A DNA stretch of 64,000 nt from Mytilus edulis (GCF_963676685.1 NC_092349.1:35074293-35138292), one strand, 5' to 3'. Positions 13,001-23,653 are shown, numbered from the stretch's first letter. The notes: generated by a model not told the origin, from the letters alone. Made by a program: numbers and translations.

Positions 13001-13364
13001 ATATTTTTACTCCAATTTAAACAAAGTGGAATTAAAGTGCAATGAAAATATCAAATTATATGTATATTATTATTAACCAATTAGGAATAATAACACTGTA
13101 ATATATATGCAACATTTAACGCTAAATGAACAAGAGTTTAATAGCATCATCTGTGTCATCACAGTGAATTTGACCATGATTTTTACCTTCTGAATCTGTA
13201 AGAACCTCCATTCTGCCACTAAACATTGCCCGCAGCATTGTGTCTTGTTTGGTTAATGTCCCAATGGTTGTATAGTGGAGGGATCCACCAACATTCAGCT
13301 TCACATACTTGGACGATGTTCCTTTTATCACAGTTTTTGTCTCCCCAGACATAGTAAGTGACAT
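7090..13364 (-). CDS. KCTD10/TNFAIP1-like: BACURD-type BTB adaptor for CUL3 (KCTD10/KCTD13/TNFAIP1 group)
   Basis: Five exons on the minus strand: 13364-13187, 11351-11092, 9167-9115, 8504-8306 and 7269-7090. All have GT-AG borders and matching phase, giving 289 residues (vertebrate members are about 310-330). Exons 1-2 encode the T1-type BTB domain, with [33 protein letters not shown] and the exon-spanning [13 protein letters not shown]. Exons 3-5 encode the family C-terminal region, with [30 protein letters not shown] and [19 protein letters not shown]. Family members bring RhoA and other targets to CUL3 ubiquitin ligase and affect actin and cell migration. Two in-frame ATGs exist, at 13364 and 13352. 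The second has A at -3 and gives the MSGE start resembling vertebrate MSGD, so it may be the true start (285 residues). The tail is short and basic, ending RRGRRK. The gene is divergent from IFT20. It is probably the single invertebrate copy that predates the vertebrate paralogs, so one vertebrate name cannot be chosen. Confidence 0.93.
7302..7825. repeat. Direct duplication of about 230 bp in BACURD intron 4
   Basis: 7302-7533 and 7594-7823 are near-identical (GGTACATAGACTTTTTG..., through GATGCAGAGACCAGTATTGG). Between them lies a short segment containing the hairpin GAGGCAACCGAGGCAGTTGCCTC-like sequence at about 7560-7582. Confidence 0.8.
8090..8286 (-). repeat. 'GTAAAATCACAAAAATACTGAA' repeat next to a splice donor
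   Basis: Shares with 33035-33238 the segments AGAGGTTTAGCTAGCT, CAGGAATATGACAGTTGT and TCAGTATTTTTGTGATTT. It ends about 20 bp from the donor of BACURD exon 4. Confidence 0.75.
9530..9640 (+). repeat. GATGTGGTAT repeat, element-sense orientation
   Basis: GTTGAAGGCCATATAGTGAC and GTTGTCTCATTGGCAATCAT followed by ACCACATCTTCTT. Confidence 0.7.
9745..10905 (+). mobile_element. 5'-truncated retroelement: C-terminal reverse transcriptase fragment plus 3' tail
   Basis: A frame running to 10198 encodes [20 protein letters not shown], then [20 protein letters not shown] and a TLLRQG-like end ([17 protein letters not shown]). This is the thumb region after the catalytic palm of a reverse transcriptase; it resembles the post-palm region of Penelope-like elements, which is inference. 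About 700 bp of 3' noncoding sequence follows, ending with a GTTGTCTCTTTGGCACATTCC motif. A near-identical copy lies at 37013-38160 on the other strand. The palm domain is missing. Confidence 0.75.
11783..12475 (+). repeat. Long mussel repeat in BACURD intron 1
   Basis: Begins GCAACAGTAGTATACCGCTG, passes CATATTCCTGACTTGGTACA near 12110 and ends with the GAGGACCAAAAGATCAAAAA block. The end encodes [17 protein letters not shown], matching the peptide family seen at 15952-16218 on the other strand. Confidence 0.6.
12735..12855. repeat. Inverted-repeat segment with GCCCCACTCTT arms
   Basis: CTCGCCCCACTCTT near 12745 pairs with AAGAGTGGGGCGA near 12837, about 80 bp apart. Similar 'ACTCGCCCC' sequence surrounds the MITE at 44592. 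Confidence 0.5.
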
Positions 13365-13427
13365 TAAATACAAATTTGTTATAAAATCTTCACTAATACA
13401 GTTTGTTCTGTGGTAAAATTTGTCCAA

Positions 13428-13894
13428 TTGTTGTAATAATTGTTTTCCTTTTTATGAAATATGATAATTCAACATGTTTCCTTCTTGAATGAAAGAACAT
13501 GTTTGTCTTACTGACATTTTAAACAGTGTATTTATACCAATTTCTAAATATAGAATTATTTAATGCCTGAAAGTTGACGTAATGTCTTGGGAGTGATATG
13601 CAAAGTTAAAAGAATGTTGGTTTCGTATGCATATGAAAACAACTTAATCTCTGTTTAAATTTTTCCTTTCAAGTTTGGAAGTTACAAACATATCTTTTAT
13701 TATATTACTTAAAATACAAAATTAATTCTATTATGTTTTAATATTTTGTATTATACGAAACAGTAAATGTAAACAAGTACCTGCTGATTTGAAAAATCTT
13801 GGTTTTATTTGCGCTTTGTTTAACAGTGGCTACGTTATTCTTTCAAGCACAAAATTGATTGGACAACTTCCTTGACATTCCATTCTGTTTGAAG
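13428..13894. promoter_or_regulatory. Bidirectional promoter region between BACURD and IFT20
   Basis: The two start codons are about 530 bp apart and face away from each other, and no repeat family was recognised between them. The interval holds a CRE-like TGACGTAA at 13575-13582 and an inverted CCAAT box (ATTGG, 13858-13862) just before the IFT20 ATG. I found no clean RFX X-box, which would be expected for a cilium gene. The motif calls are by eye; the shared-promoter reading follows from geometry and from the same arrangement in human. Confidence 0.6.
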
Positions 13895-16800
13895 ATGGCA
13901 GACGAAGCTCTTTCAAGAGCTGGTTTACACTTTGATGAAATTAACAAAATTAGAGTCCTTGAACCCGAAGTAGCACAGCAAACACAAGAATTAAAAGAAG
14001 AATGTAGAGAATTCGTTGAAAGTATGACATATACTAACTGAGAAATATTGTAATACTGATTAAACCATTTCATTTTTTTTGTATTGAATAATTATTTTTG
14101 GTTAGATCATATGTTTTCGTGTTATGCATGCTTTTTAAATGGAAATTGTGAGGTCACAATACATTCTTAATATGAGGCAGGCATTACCTGTAAATGGGGA
14201 CGAAGTCTGTATGAATTATTTTTTTGTAACTTAAATATTTGTTAAAAAACAAGAAACGGAAATACCGTAACGTTTTCGATGTTGGTTCTGTTGTTAGGGA
14301 TTTTAGTTGTGACGCTATTTAAGTTATGACGTCATATGCAATGTAAACAAAGAAACGCTATCATCAGGTAACGTTTTTTCATATCAAGGAATTATTAAAA
14401 ATGAAATTGGTATTGCGTTCCTTCCTATTTTGTACTAGACTGATAAATATATATTTTACTCAAAGTTTCATACAAACGAGACCGGAAAAAGGAAATACAT
14501 TGTAGATTTCTGCGCAGATGCGGGAATTCAAAACATGACATCAAAAAAATTGAACGATTTTGAGTTCATTCATTGTCCTTAGTACAATGAAAATTTATTT
14601 TTAAAATTTTTTTTTTATTGATTTTTCTACTGTTTTTGGGGACTTTGTCCCCATAATATGGTCTCAATAAATACCAACAAGAAGAAATTGATAAGCAACA
14701 AGAAGAAAAAAATTGTGACAAGAAACTATTTACTGTTATTGTATCAAACATGTCAAAACAATAGATTTATAGAAAATTTATCATTTGATTATACATGTAT
14801 TAACTATCCTTCATTGTTTCTTCTTGTCACTTATAAGCATTAACATGACATTTAATATTAACATGATAAATAGCATGAAAACTCACATGGCAAGGAAATA
14901 TTTATATATCTTTTAAACTCATTAGAGTGCATGACGACTCACCTTTCAGCCAGCTGCCTAGAGATGTGAAAATATTATTTAGCACTTGTCATTTTTTTTT
15001 CTCTTTCTTTGCAGAAATTGGAGATTTTCAGAAGATTGTAGGAACTTTTATAGAAGTTGTTGATAATGTTTCCAAAGAAGTAGAAAAAGAAAAGATGAAG
15101 GTGGGTTTTAAACACAACTCAGAATACATTGTAAATATAACTAATTTTTACTACCCATAAAAGAAGATGGTGGATTTCCTAAACTGTTTTGCTACATTTT
15201 TCTTTTCATTTGTAAAAAAACCCACTTTTCCATCATATATTTGATGTAAAATAAGTAGATGTTTGATAAATGTTTGCATATGAGACAACTAGCAGAGACA
15301 AAATGAGGAAATGCTAAAATGAATATAGGTGAATGTGTGTTCTTCAACAATGAGAAAAACCCATACCGCATAGTAAGTTAAAAAGACCAATACATTGAAA
15401 AACTTTAAAGCAGTTCAAATGAGAAAATAACCTGACTTTTGGTTAAACAACAAACATAACAGACATCTACCAATGTCAAATATCAAATACATTATAACAG
15501 CCTACTAACTTATGCTTGGTACAGGCCCACACAAATTATGCAGCAGGGCTAAATATATTGAACAGCATATATATAATAGAAAGAAAGATGAACTGCTAAA
15601 ATGTGTTATACATTGAATTAATTTTTTTATATTATTTCAAACAAATATATCAGTATGGGATTTTTTTTATAGCTGTTAATCATATTCATAATCATGTGTA
15701 GATCAGGTTTAGAATATCAATAATGTGGTCATTTTCATAAATTTCCTGTATAAAAAACTTTGAACTTTTTGAAAAACTAAGGATTTTCTTATCCCAAGCA
15801 TAGATTACCTTAGCCGTATTTGGCACAACTTTTTGGAATTTTGGATCCTCAATGCTCTTCAACTTTGTACTAGTTTGGGTTTATAAATATTTTTGATTTG
15901 AGCGTCACTGATGAGTCTTATGTAGACGAAACGCGCGTCTGGCATACTAAATTATAATCCTGGTACCTTTGATAACTGTTTACACCACTGGGTCGATGCC
16001 ACTGCTGGTGGACGTTTCGTCCCCGAGGGTATCACCAGCCCAGTAGTCAACATTTCGGTGTTGACATGAATATCAATAATGTGGTCATTTTCATAAATTT
16101 CCTGTATAAAAAACTTTGAACTTTTTGAAAAACTAAGGAGTTTCTTATCCCAGGCATAGATTACCTTAGCCGTATTTGGCACAACTTTTTGGAATTTTGG
16201 ATCCTCAATGCTCTTCAACTTTGTACTAGTTTGGGTTTATAAATATTTTTGATTTGAGCGTCACTGATGAGTCTTATGTAGACGAAACGCGCGTCTGGCA
16301 TACTAAATTATAATCCTGGTACCTTTGATAACTGTTTAGACAGAGGCCATTCAAAATGATGCCATTTTAATTTTAAGAAATTTTATGATACTGAATTATT
16401 TTTCATTGAGTACCAATTTTAGTTGATTTCTTGAGGAGAAGCAAACCACAAATTTATATATTCAATGCAGTATAATTCATCTATAAAACACTAAAATTAA
16501 TATTGCTACCCATGAAAATAAATAAATACGTGTACTGGAGACTGATGTTTGGGCTTACTAAAAAAAAAAATTCTCATAAAGACTTAATTTAATGCATAAA
16601 CTGATGAATACAAGATGTCAATATACAGTCCATAGAATAATTAAACTTTGACATGAAGTTTTGCCACAGCACATCAATGGACTTATACCTTTTTTTTAAA
16701 ATTCTTATGTAATTTATTATTTGTATATTTCAGGCAATAGGATCTAGAAATTTATTAAAATCTATAGCAAAACAAAGAGAAGCACAACAACAACAGCTGC

Positions 16801-18816
16801 ATGCTTTAATCACAGAAAAGAAAATGCAATTAGAGAGGTAAATATTTGCAAATTTGCAGACACAAAATATTGTCCTTTTATTATTATTATTTGATCATGT
16901 CAAAAAACAAAACATAAAAAAGTGAAGGATATTTGCCTCTCTATTTTAATTAGTAAAACTATCAGCTACATAATGTGTGTTAGTTCATGATGTGAAATTC
17001 TTACACCAACATAAAAAAGCAAAGGAACTTTTGTTATTCATCCTAAGTTACATGAAAGCATGACCTTTTGCTTGGCCTTGCACCTCACTATACTTAAGAT
17101 ACGCTCTTGCTTTGGTTTTACTGGACTTCTTTGCTATACACAAATAATACTTCATTTTGAGTTAATGTCAGTAAATGCCGACATTATTTAACATGCAAAG
17201 ATATATATCTAAAAACACCTGCATGCTCAATTTCCTTGTTTTGTTTGTCAGTTAGGTATATTTGTATAAAGTTGGATATATTTCACAGAGGTTTGAAAAT
17301 TGCAATATTAATAGATTATAGTTGAGATGACCAATGATAATCTGTTTATAGCTACATGTATTTTAAGACGACGCTGTCAATTTCATTAGCAACGCCACGT
17401 GCCTCCTTAGTTTCTAGCGATAATTTGCCATCTCAAGCGATTAGCATGATATTGATATGAAAAATTATCACAAAAAAGATCAAATTAAGAAATAATTGCA
17501 TTTATTCAGTTTTCTGTCAGCCTATAAACATATCTTTCTTATTGTGATGAAAAAATCTATGGCGATTATTTGGCCCTGTTCCATCAGTCATGGTTCATTG
17601 ACTTTACATGGTTTGCATAACTTACATATTAAGGTATTGATACATGTAGTTAGATTTCAACATTTGCATTTTACTATCAAAATAACAAAAAGGTGACACA
17701 CATCTGTATTTTAAAACAGTTTAATAAGGATATCCTACGGTATATTGTCTACCATCATAACTTATATATTCTCTGTTCATTAATTAAGTACTTGTAGATG
17801 GATAAAAGTGAAAAAGCACCTTAAATAAAAAAATTCCATGATGTCACCATACAAACTTCAACTAATTCATTTTTTTTACATAAATAAGGCCGTTAGTTTT
17901 CTCATTTGAATTGTTTTACATTGTCTTATCGGGGCCTTTAATAGCTGACTATGCGGTATGGGCTTTGCTCATTGTTGAAGGCTGTACGGTGACCTATAGT
18001 TGTTAGTCTGTGTCATTTTGGTCTTTTGTGGATAGTTGTCTCATTGGCAATCATACCACATCTTCTTTTTTATAAATAAAGGTGTCTACAATATTTCAAT
18101 CTATAAATTCCCCAAGTTTAAAAAAAACACTGGTGCAGTGTTCTGTAGTTCACCATTGTGACTGTCTAAATAAAAAAGAAGATGTGGTATGCTTCCCAAA
18201 TGAGACAACTCTTCACGAGAGATCAAATGACACAAAAATTATGAACTATATGTCACTAAGGCCTTGAAGGCTTCAACAATGAGCAAAGCCCATACTGCAT
18301 AGGCAGCTATTAAGAGCCCTAAAATGACAAATGTAAAACTAATTCAAACAAAAAAGCTAAAGGCCTAGTTTATGTACAAAATAGTGAAAGAAGATCAAAT
18401 GTGTAATAAACAACACCTACTGAATAAGAGGCTTCTGACTTGGTACAGACACATGCATACAGAATGTGGTTGGGTTTAACATGTTTGCAGGTGCCTATAC
18501 CTCCCCAAACTGTGACAGTGATGTAACAATTCTATGTCTCTTTGTCTACACATAAAACCATGACAGTTGTATGAAATTATGAAGTAACTTTTGAATAGGT
18601 TTATTTGGTCTAAAAGATAGTAATTTTATAATAAATTTATGCAATTTGTTTTATAAAATTTGTATTAGATTTTATTTATTGATTATTATCTCCCTTTGAC
18701 ACATGTTAATTTGTTTCATTTTATTTCTTTGTAGATTACGAATACAACACGATGCCTTAAAAAAGACTGAAGATGACCAGAAAGAATTCATTGAACAATT
18801 TTTATTGCAAAAATAG
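13895..18816 (+). CDS. IFT20: Intraflagellar transport protein 20 (IFT20)
   Basis: Four exons: 13895-14021, 15015-15100, 16734-16837 and 18735-18816. They total 399 nt and 132 residues, the same length as human IFT20. All borders are GT-AG and phases agree. Diagnostic segments are [18 protein letters not shown] at the N terminus, [16 protein letters not shown] from exon 2, [19 protein letters not shown] from exon 3, and the C terminus [10 protein letters not shown]. The protein is mostly one coiled coil. IFT20 is a small subunit of the IFT-B complex that also sits at the Golgi and helps send membrane proteins to the cilium. The ATG at 13895 follows GAAG and is the start matching the family. 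The in-frame upstream extension to 13859 has no ATG. An ATTAAA at 18867-18872 could serve as poly(A) signal. Intron 1 holds a TIR element (14194-14655) and intron 2 a mussel repeat duplicated in tandem. Confidence 0.97.
14194..14655. mobile_element. TIR element in IFT20 intron 1
   Basis: Left end ATGGGGACGAAGTC and right end GACTTTGTCCCCAT form 14-bp inverted repeats with one mismatch; about 460 bp, no coding sequence. Confidence 0.55.
15300..15470 (-). repeat. GATGTGGTAT-family repeat, diverged
   Basis: Holds CTTCAACAATGAGAAAAACC then CATACCGCATAGTAAG, in the order of other copies. Confidence 0.5.
15714..16340 (-). repeat. Tandemly duplicated '[17 protein letters not shown]' repeat in IFT20 intron 2
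   Basis: Two units, 15714-16071 and 16072-16340, the second truncated. On the minus strand they encode [20 protein letters not shown] and [19 protein letters not shown], then [20 protein letters not shown]. The ATG-initiated frame covers 16218-15952 (88 residues). Related sequence lies at 1900-2060, 11783-12475 and 54940-55090. It is a dispersed mobile-element fragment, not a host exon. Confidence 0.7.
17900..18070 (+). repeat. GATGTGGTAT repeat, element-sense orientation
   Basis: GTTTTCTCATTTGAATTG, CTGACTATGCGGTATGGGCT and GTTGTCTCATTGGCAATCAT in order, ending at TCTTCTTTTTTATA. Confidence 0.75.
18168..18520 (-). repeat. GATGTGGTAT repeat, long copy
   Basis: Reverse-oriented copy starting AAGAAGATGTGGTATGC and continuing through AGCAAAGCCCATACTGCAT to the CTTCTGACTTGGTACAGACA and GGTTTAACATGTTTGC blocks, so about 350 bp of the element 3' region is retained. 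Confidence 0.75.
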
Positions 18817-18866
18817 TCATTTTGTTATTGTATATTGTTGTGATATTTATATTATTAGATTTTGAA

Positions 18867-18872
18867 ATTAAA
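18867..18872 (+). terminator. Possible poly(A) signal of IFT20
   Basis: ATTAAA about 50 nt after the IFT20 stop codon, in the expected place for a short 3' UTR. Confidence 0.35.
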
Positions 18873-18879
18873 TGTATTT

Positions 18880-19850
18880 TCATTTACTGTAATCAGTTCA
18901 ATTCAAGATTAGAAAAATTCCTACGATGAAACCTTATTTAACATGTTCAACCTCAATTTATTTCAAGGATTGATCTAATTATGTCATTAGACATATCTTA
19001 ATTAATATTGAAAAAAAAGAATGATAGGGTGTATTATGCAAGAAAAGGTGCATTGATTGCTGTTATTCATCTGAAATTCCCAGGGTCAGAGGACTTTGAT
19101 ATGGAACTATAGCTTTTCAGATCAATGCAGATTTACAATGTATGACATACAAAAATAAACTTTTTCTCCTGCAATTTTAATTTTTCTAAAAAGGTTATTG
19201 CCTGCAATGACAGATGGGATTTTAAGTATATAATATTTTGGATGCCAGTTGATATTCTTCCTATATCCATGTAAATTCAGAGAAATGTTTGTGATGTTTT
19301 TATTATTTCAAAAATTGCAAAGGAAGACCTCACCATAATAAAAAAATCATCTTTATGTTTGACTCATAATTTGTATGCTAATTGCATTGTTTCCTGGGAA
19401 GGTTAAATTTAATCTCCATTTTTGTAATCCATAAAAAATTTCAATAAGAAAGATGCACATAGAAAGTTTATTTTCAAATGGAAAGGAAGAATTTAAGATT
19501 TAAAAAAAAGTACTGAAGGAGAGAATAGTTCTTGTTAATAGAATGTTTAAACCCAAATCAGTTATTTGGAAACCAATGGTTCTTCAGTTGATAATATATA
19601 CAAATACTGATTTTGATCTTTTTTAAGTTTCTATGACCTTGACCTGCAAGAAGTATACCTTCAAAATCAAATTTTATGAGTTTGTATGATTCTAATGAGA
19701 TAAATCGCCCAGAGACCAATGGATGAGAATTTAAACAACTGTAGGTCACTATAGTACATTCAACAATGAGCAAAATATGACTGACCTTTAACATCAAACC
19801 AGGTAATGACTTCAAAAATCCAAATAAAATAGGTCTGTATGACATACAGT
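18880..19850. other. Downstream flank of IFT20, no gene seen
   Basis: AT-rich DNA without convincing coding frames; a short GATGTGGTAT-family remnant is at about 19680-19770. Confidence 0.5.
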
Positions 19851-19854
19851 ACCA

Positions 19855-20095
19855 GTTACACATCTTGCAATTATTGTTATAAAGGGACATAACTCATGAA
19901 AGGTAAAAGTTAACGTTACCAAATTTCATATTCGATCTGAGTTATGTAGTTCATGTAATAAGTGATGTGTATAAGTTTCATACTGTTGAGGTTGAGGCAA
20001 ACTTAAGTTGGAGAACAAATTAAAAAATTCAGAAATTTTATCATTTGTATATAGGGCATAACTCCAGAATAGTAAAAGTGTGGTAAAAGTAACTT
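19855..20095. repeat. 'CATAACTCTAGAA' family repeat
   Basis: GGGACATAACTCATGAAAGG, TATAAGTTTCATACTG and GAGGCAAACTTAAGTTGGAG match the units tandemly repeated at 36302-36962. Confidence 0.6.
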
Positions 20096-20149
20096 TTTTT
20101 CACTAAGCACTGTGAATTAGATTCATGCATATTTACTGTAAATATAACT

Positions 20150-21724
20150 AGTGGCTCTCAAGAGCCTGTGTCGCTCACCTTGGTCTATGTGCATATTAAC
20201 AATGGACACATATAAATTCATGACAAAATTGTGTTTGGTGATGGTGATGTGTTTTTAGATCTTTATTTACTGAACATTCTTGTTGCTACAATTATCTTTA
20301 TCTATAATGAACTTGGCCAAATAATTACAATGGAAAATATTTTCTAAAAATTTACAAAAATTTACAAAAATTTATGAAAATTGCTAACCAGGTGCTCCGC
20401 AGGGCGCAGCTTTATACGACCCCAGTGGTCGAACCCTGAACAGTTGGGGCAAATTTGGTCACAATATTCAAGCTTGATACTGTCTGAATTTTGATTGTGA
20501 TCAAATTTTTGACATAATATAGGTTTTTGCCACAAAATTAATGTGGTTCAAGATCTAACACATCTATTGCACAATATTGTGTAATTGAATATTTCTTATT
20601 GAAACTTTTCAAAATTTGAAATTTGAAAAATGTTAAAAAAAAAAAATAATCCCTTAAAAAAATGGTAAACTGAGATCCCCCCCCCCCAATTTATTGAAAC
20701 CCCCCCTTGGAGCAATAACCCTTAAACTGAATCCCATGCTTTCCTTTGTAATATTGAACCTTGTAGTACGATTTCAGAGAGATCCATACACTTAAACACA
20801 AGTTATTGTCATGATTGTTTGGAAACTAGAAACATGCTTCTTTTTGGCCCTTAATTCCTACATATTTTGGGCAATTAACCCAAAACTTAATCCCAGCCTC
20901 CCCTTTGTTATATGGTACATTGTGGTACAATTTCAGAGAGATCCATGCAATTACACACAAGGTATTGTCTGGAAACTAGAAAAATGCTTGTTTTGGCCCC
21001 TTTTTGGCCCTTAATTCCTAAACTTTGGCCCCATAACCCCTTAAATGAATCCAAATCTTCTACTTGTGATTTTAAACATTGCAGTATACTTTCAGAGCAA
21101 TTGAAATACTGGTTAACAAGTTATTATCCTGAAACTAGAAAAATGCTTGTTTTGGCCCCTAATTCCTAAACGGTTCGGACCATCATCCCCAAAATAAATC
21201 CCAACCTTCCTTTTGTGGTATTGAACCTTCTGAAAAAAATTTCATTAAGATCTATTCACTTAAACTAAAGATATTATCCGGAAACCAAAGTGTCTTCGGA
21301 CGACGACGCAGACGACGACATCATACCATTATACGAACCCAAAATTTTTTTGGGGTCGTATAAAAATTGACTATAAAGGGCAATAACTCCTTAGTGGGTC
21401 AACTGACCAATTTGTTCATGTGACTCATTTGTAGATATTACTTTGCTGAACATTATTGCTGTTTACAGTTTATCTCTTTCTATAATAATATTCAAGATTA
21501 TTACCAAAATCTGCAAAATTTCCTTCCTTCAAATTACTAATTTCGGGGCAGCAACCAAACAACGGGTTGTCCGATTTGTCTGAAAATTTCATGACAGATA
21601 GATCTTGACCTTATAATCAGTTTTACCCCATGTCAGATTTGCTCTAAATGCTTTGGTTTCAGAGATATAAGCCAAAATCTACATTTCACCCCTATGTTCT
21701 ATTTTTAGACATGGCAGCCATCTT
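20150..21724 (+). repeat. 'GGCTCTCAAGAGCC' dispersed repeat, split by a Helentron-like insertion
   Basis: Begins with the hairpin GGCTCTCAAGAGCC at about 20155 and continues to 20387. After the insertion it resumes with AAAATTGACTATAAAGGGCA and ends at the GACATGGCAGCCATCTTGG block. A diverged head is also present at 42070. Confidence 0.65.
20388..21362 (-). mobile_element. Helentron-like non-autonomous element (HINE type), copy 1
   Basis: Read on the minus strand it starts TATACGACCCC with a terminal hairpin (TATACGA...TCGTATA within about 35 nt). It has internal units of about 120 bp carrying TAATTCCTAAAC and GGCCCC blocks, then an inverted GGTCGTATA near the 3' end. It finishes with a short GC-rich hairpin and CACCTGG. 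T lies on both sides of the insertion. It interrupts the repeat at 20150-21724. Confidence 0.7.
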
Positions 21725-21729
21725 GGTTG

Positions 21730-21885
21730 GTTGACAACTGTCCACAAGAGACCAAAATGACAGGAATTGACAACTATAGGTGGCGAAGCATAAGGTCACC
21801 ACAAGATTTTGCCATCCAGTTCTACCTTTGTTTCTGCTTCTCCCCATACCGCATAGTAAGCTATAAAAGGCCCTGGAATGACTGT
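21730..21885 (-). repeat. GATGTGGTAT-family fragment
   Basis: GTCCACAAGAGACCAAAATG and CCCATACCGCATAGTAAGC blocks. Confidence 0.5.
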
Positions 21886-22149
21886 TATATCCATTTAGGT
21901 TGTTTTTTGTAAGTCCACTGACAGAGATGAAAAGTGGAGAGATACTACCTTGGAAAAACTAACACCACCACATATGCATTTGGCTATCTAAAGTCATAAA
22001 CAGTCTTCTTTAATATCTTAATGTTTTGTTGTTATCTAAAGAATTTGCCGTGGATTTTTGTTGACCTATGTTAGGTTTCTCTTGGATTTATTCACAACCT
22101 TTGCAGACTTATATTTTATAGAGCGTTAAAATTGCATAGCCACTGGTTT

Positions 22150-22260
22150 ATTTTTTTAAGACTATTGTTTGTTGCCCTCTAGATATTTTGGTTACTTGTG
22201 TTGTTGGGATGCTGTCTCTTTGATATACACTTCAAATTTCCTTTATTCATACAAAGAATA
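22150..22260 (+). repeat. Third variant of the retroelement 3' end
   Basis: TTGTTGGGATGCTGTCTCTT followed by TGATATACACTTCAAATTTCC has the same layout as the GTTGTCTC...GGCA ends of the other two families. Confidence 0.4.
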
Positions 22261-22425
22261 AACAATTTATTTAAGCTATTTAGCACTTTATTTCAAAACA
22301 AAATATCAATAACAATACATCTCTATTCAAAAATGCTTAAATATCAACTAAAGAATACAATAAAATACTTCACTAAAATATGAAATGTACACCTGCCTGT
22401 TGTACCCGTCTTCTGTACAGGTTAA

Positions 22426-22719
22426 CCCTTTCCTCCATAATGACGCCTTTGACGCCACCCCCTTTACTCCATAATGACGCCTTTTGACGCCTGTGTAGTG
22501 CCTCAGTTAAAACATTCTCCTAAGAAAAATCTGTATTAGACCTAATAAAAATTTGTATCTAATTTAAAAAGGATATTCATGAGAATATACGACAGAAATT
22601 TCATTAATGAAATATTTGTTTTCCCAATGCATTAAGACTTTAAACCTGACGAATTTTTTTACATTGAAAAAATCCTATGCAAATCAAGTATGTTAAAAAA
22701 AAATCTATGGAGGAAAGGG
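22426..22719. mobile_element. piggyBac-like MITE with TTAA target duplication
   Basis: TTAA (22422-22425), then CCCTTTCCTCCATA; the right end is TATGGAGGAAAGGG followed by TTAA (22720-22723). The 14-bp TIRs are perfect. Two copies of CTCCATAATGACGCC lie inside the left end. TTAA duplication with CCC ends is the piggyBac signature. Confidence 0.8.
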
Positions 22720-23094
22720 TTAATTGTTATGCAAATGACTATCCTAGAAACAATCCCAAATTGTTCTATAAAATATTTAATGAAATTTGAGAGAGAAAAA
22801 GTGATAAAATAGGACACTATTTTAAGACATAAAACAACAGCAAAGTTTGTGAAAACGGACAACAGTTTATTATCCATGTCCAATTTAACTATAAATTCCC
22901 CCCAAATAAACTATTTAACTTTTCTTTTGGAAAGGTGTCCCACCAAATTTTATTAAAACCTTTTTATTTCTAATATTTTGTTTTCCATAAGACAAAATGT
23001 CCTTTGATATTACAGTTATTGGGAAAAAATCATCACAATGTTCTCAACATATAATTACTAATAGAGTAAAATAAACATAGTCTTTCCTGTCATT

Positions 23095-23535
23095 TTGTAG
23101 AAATACCAGTTACTACAAAAATATACCCTAAGTATCACATAATATCCCTTATATACAATGTATCTTCAAAATATGGCTGACCATGGCCTTGGTTCTGAAC
23201 GACAACTAGAAATAATTTGTGTTACATTTTTTTTTCAATGTCAAAAATAACCTTCCTTGTTCATTTTGTGCAAAAACTGCAATTTTTATGGTTTGATTCT
23301 TTGAATATTTTTTTTTGTAGAAATACCAGTTACTACAAAAATATACCCTAAGTATCACATAATATTCCTTATATACAATGTATCTCCAAAATATGGCTGA
23401 CCATACCCTTAGTTCTAAATGAGAACTAGAAATAATTTGTGTTACATTTTTTTTTTCAATGTCAAAAATAACCTTTAATAGTTCATTTTGTGCAAAAACT
23501 TCAATTTTTATAGTTTGATTCTTTGAATATTTTTA
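23095..23535. repeat. Tandem duplication, two units of about 220 bp
   Basis: Units at about 23095-23316 and 23317-23535 share GTAGAAATACCAGTTACTAC through TTGATTCTTTGAATATTTTT, with few differences. Confidence 0.85.
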
Positions 23536-23653
23536 ATAAAAAGCGTTTTTATCATTAAATGCATTTTGTTGAACATGTTATCATAAGTGAACTCAAAAAT
23601 GTAAAATTTTACAGATTATCAATTTGAGGTATAAGTTGAGTACAGTCAAAATA

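Noticed and set aside
13365-13427. N-terminal extension of BACURD to 13427
   Set aside because: The codon at 13427 is TTG, not ATG; the first in-frame ATG is at 13364.
20388-21362. Simple TIR DNA transposon for the TATACGACC family
   Set aside because: The inverted match is subterminal on one side and no target duplication fits, which suits a Helentron-like element better.
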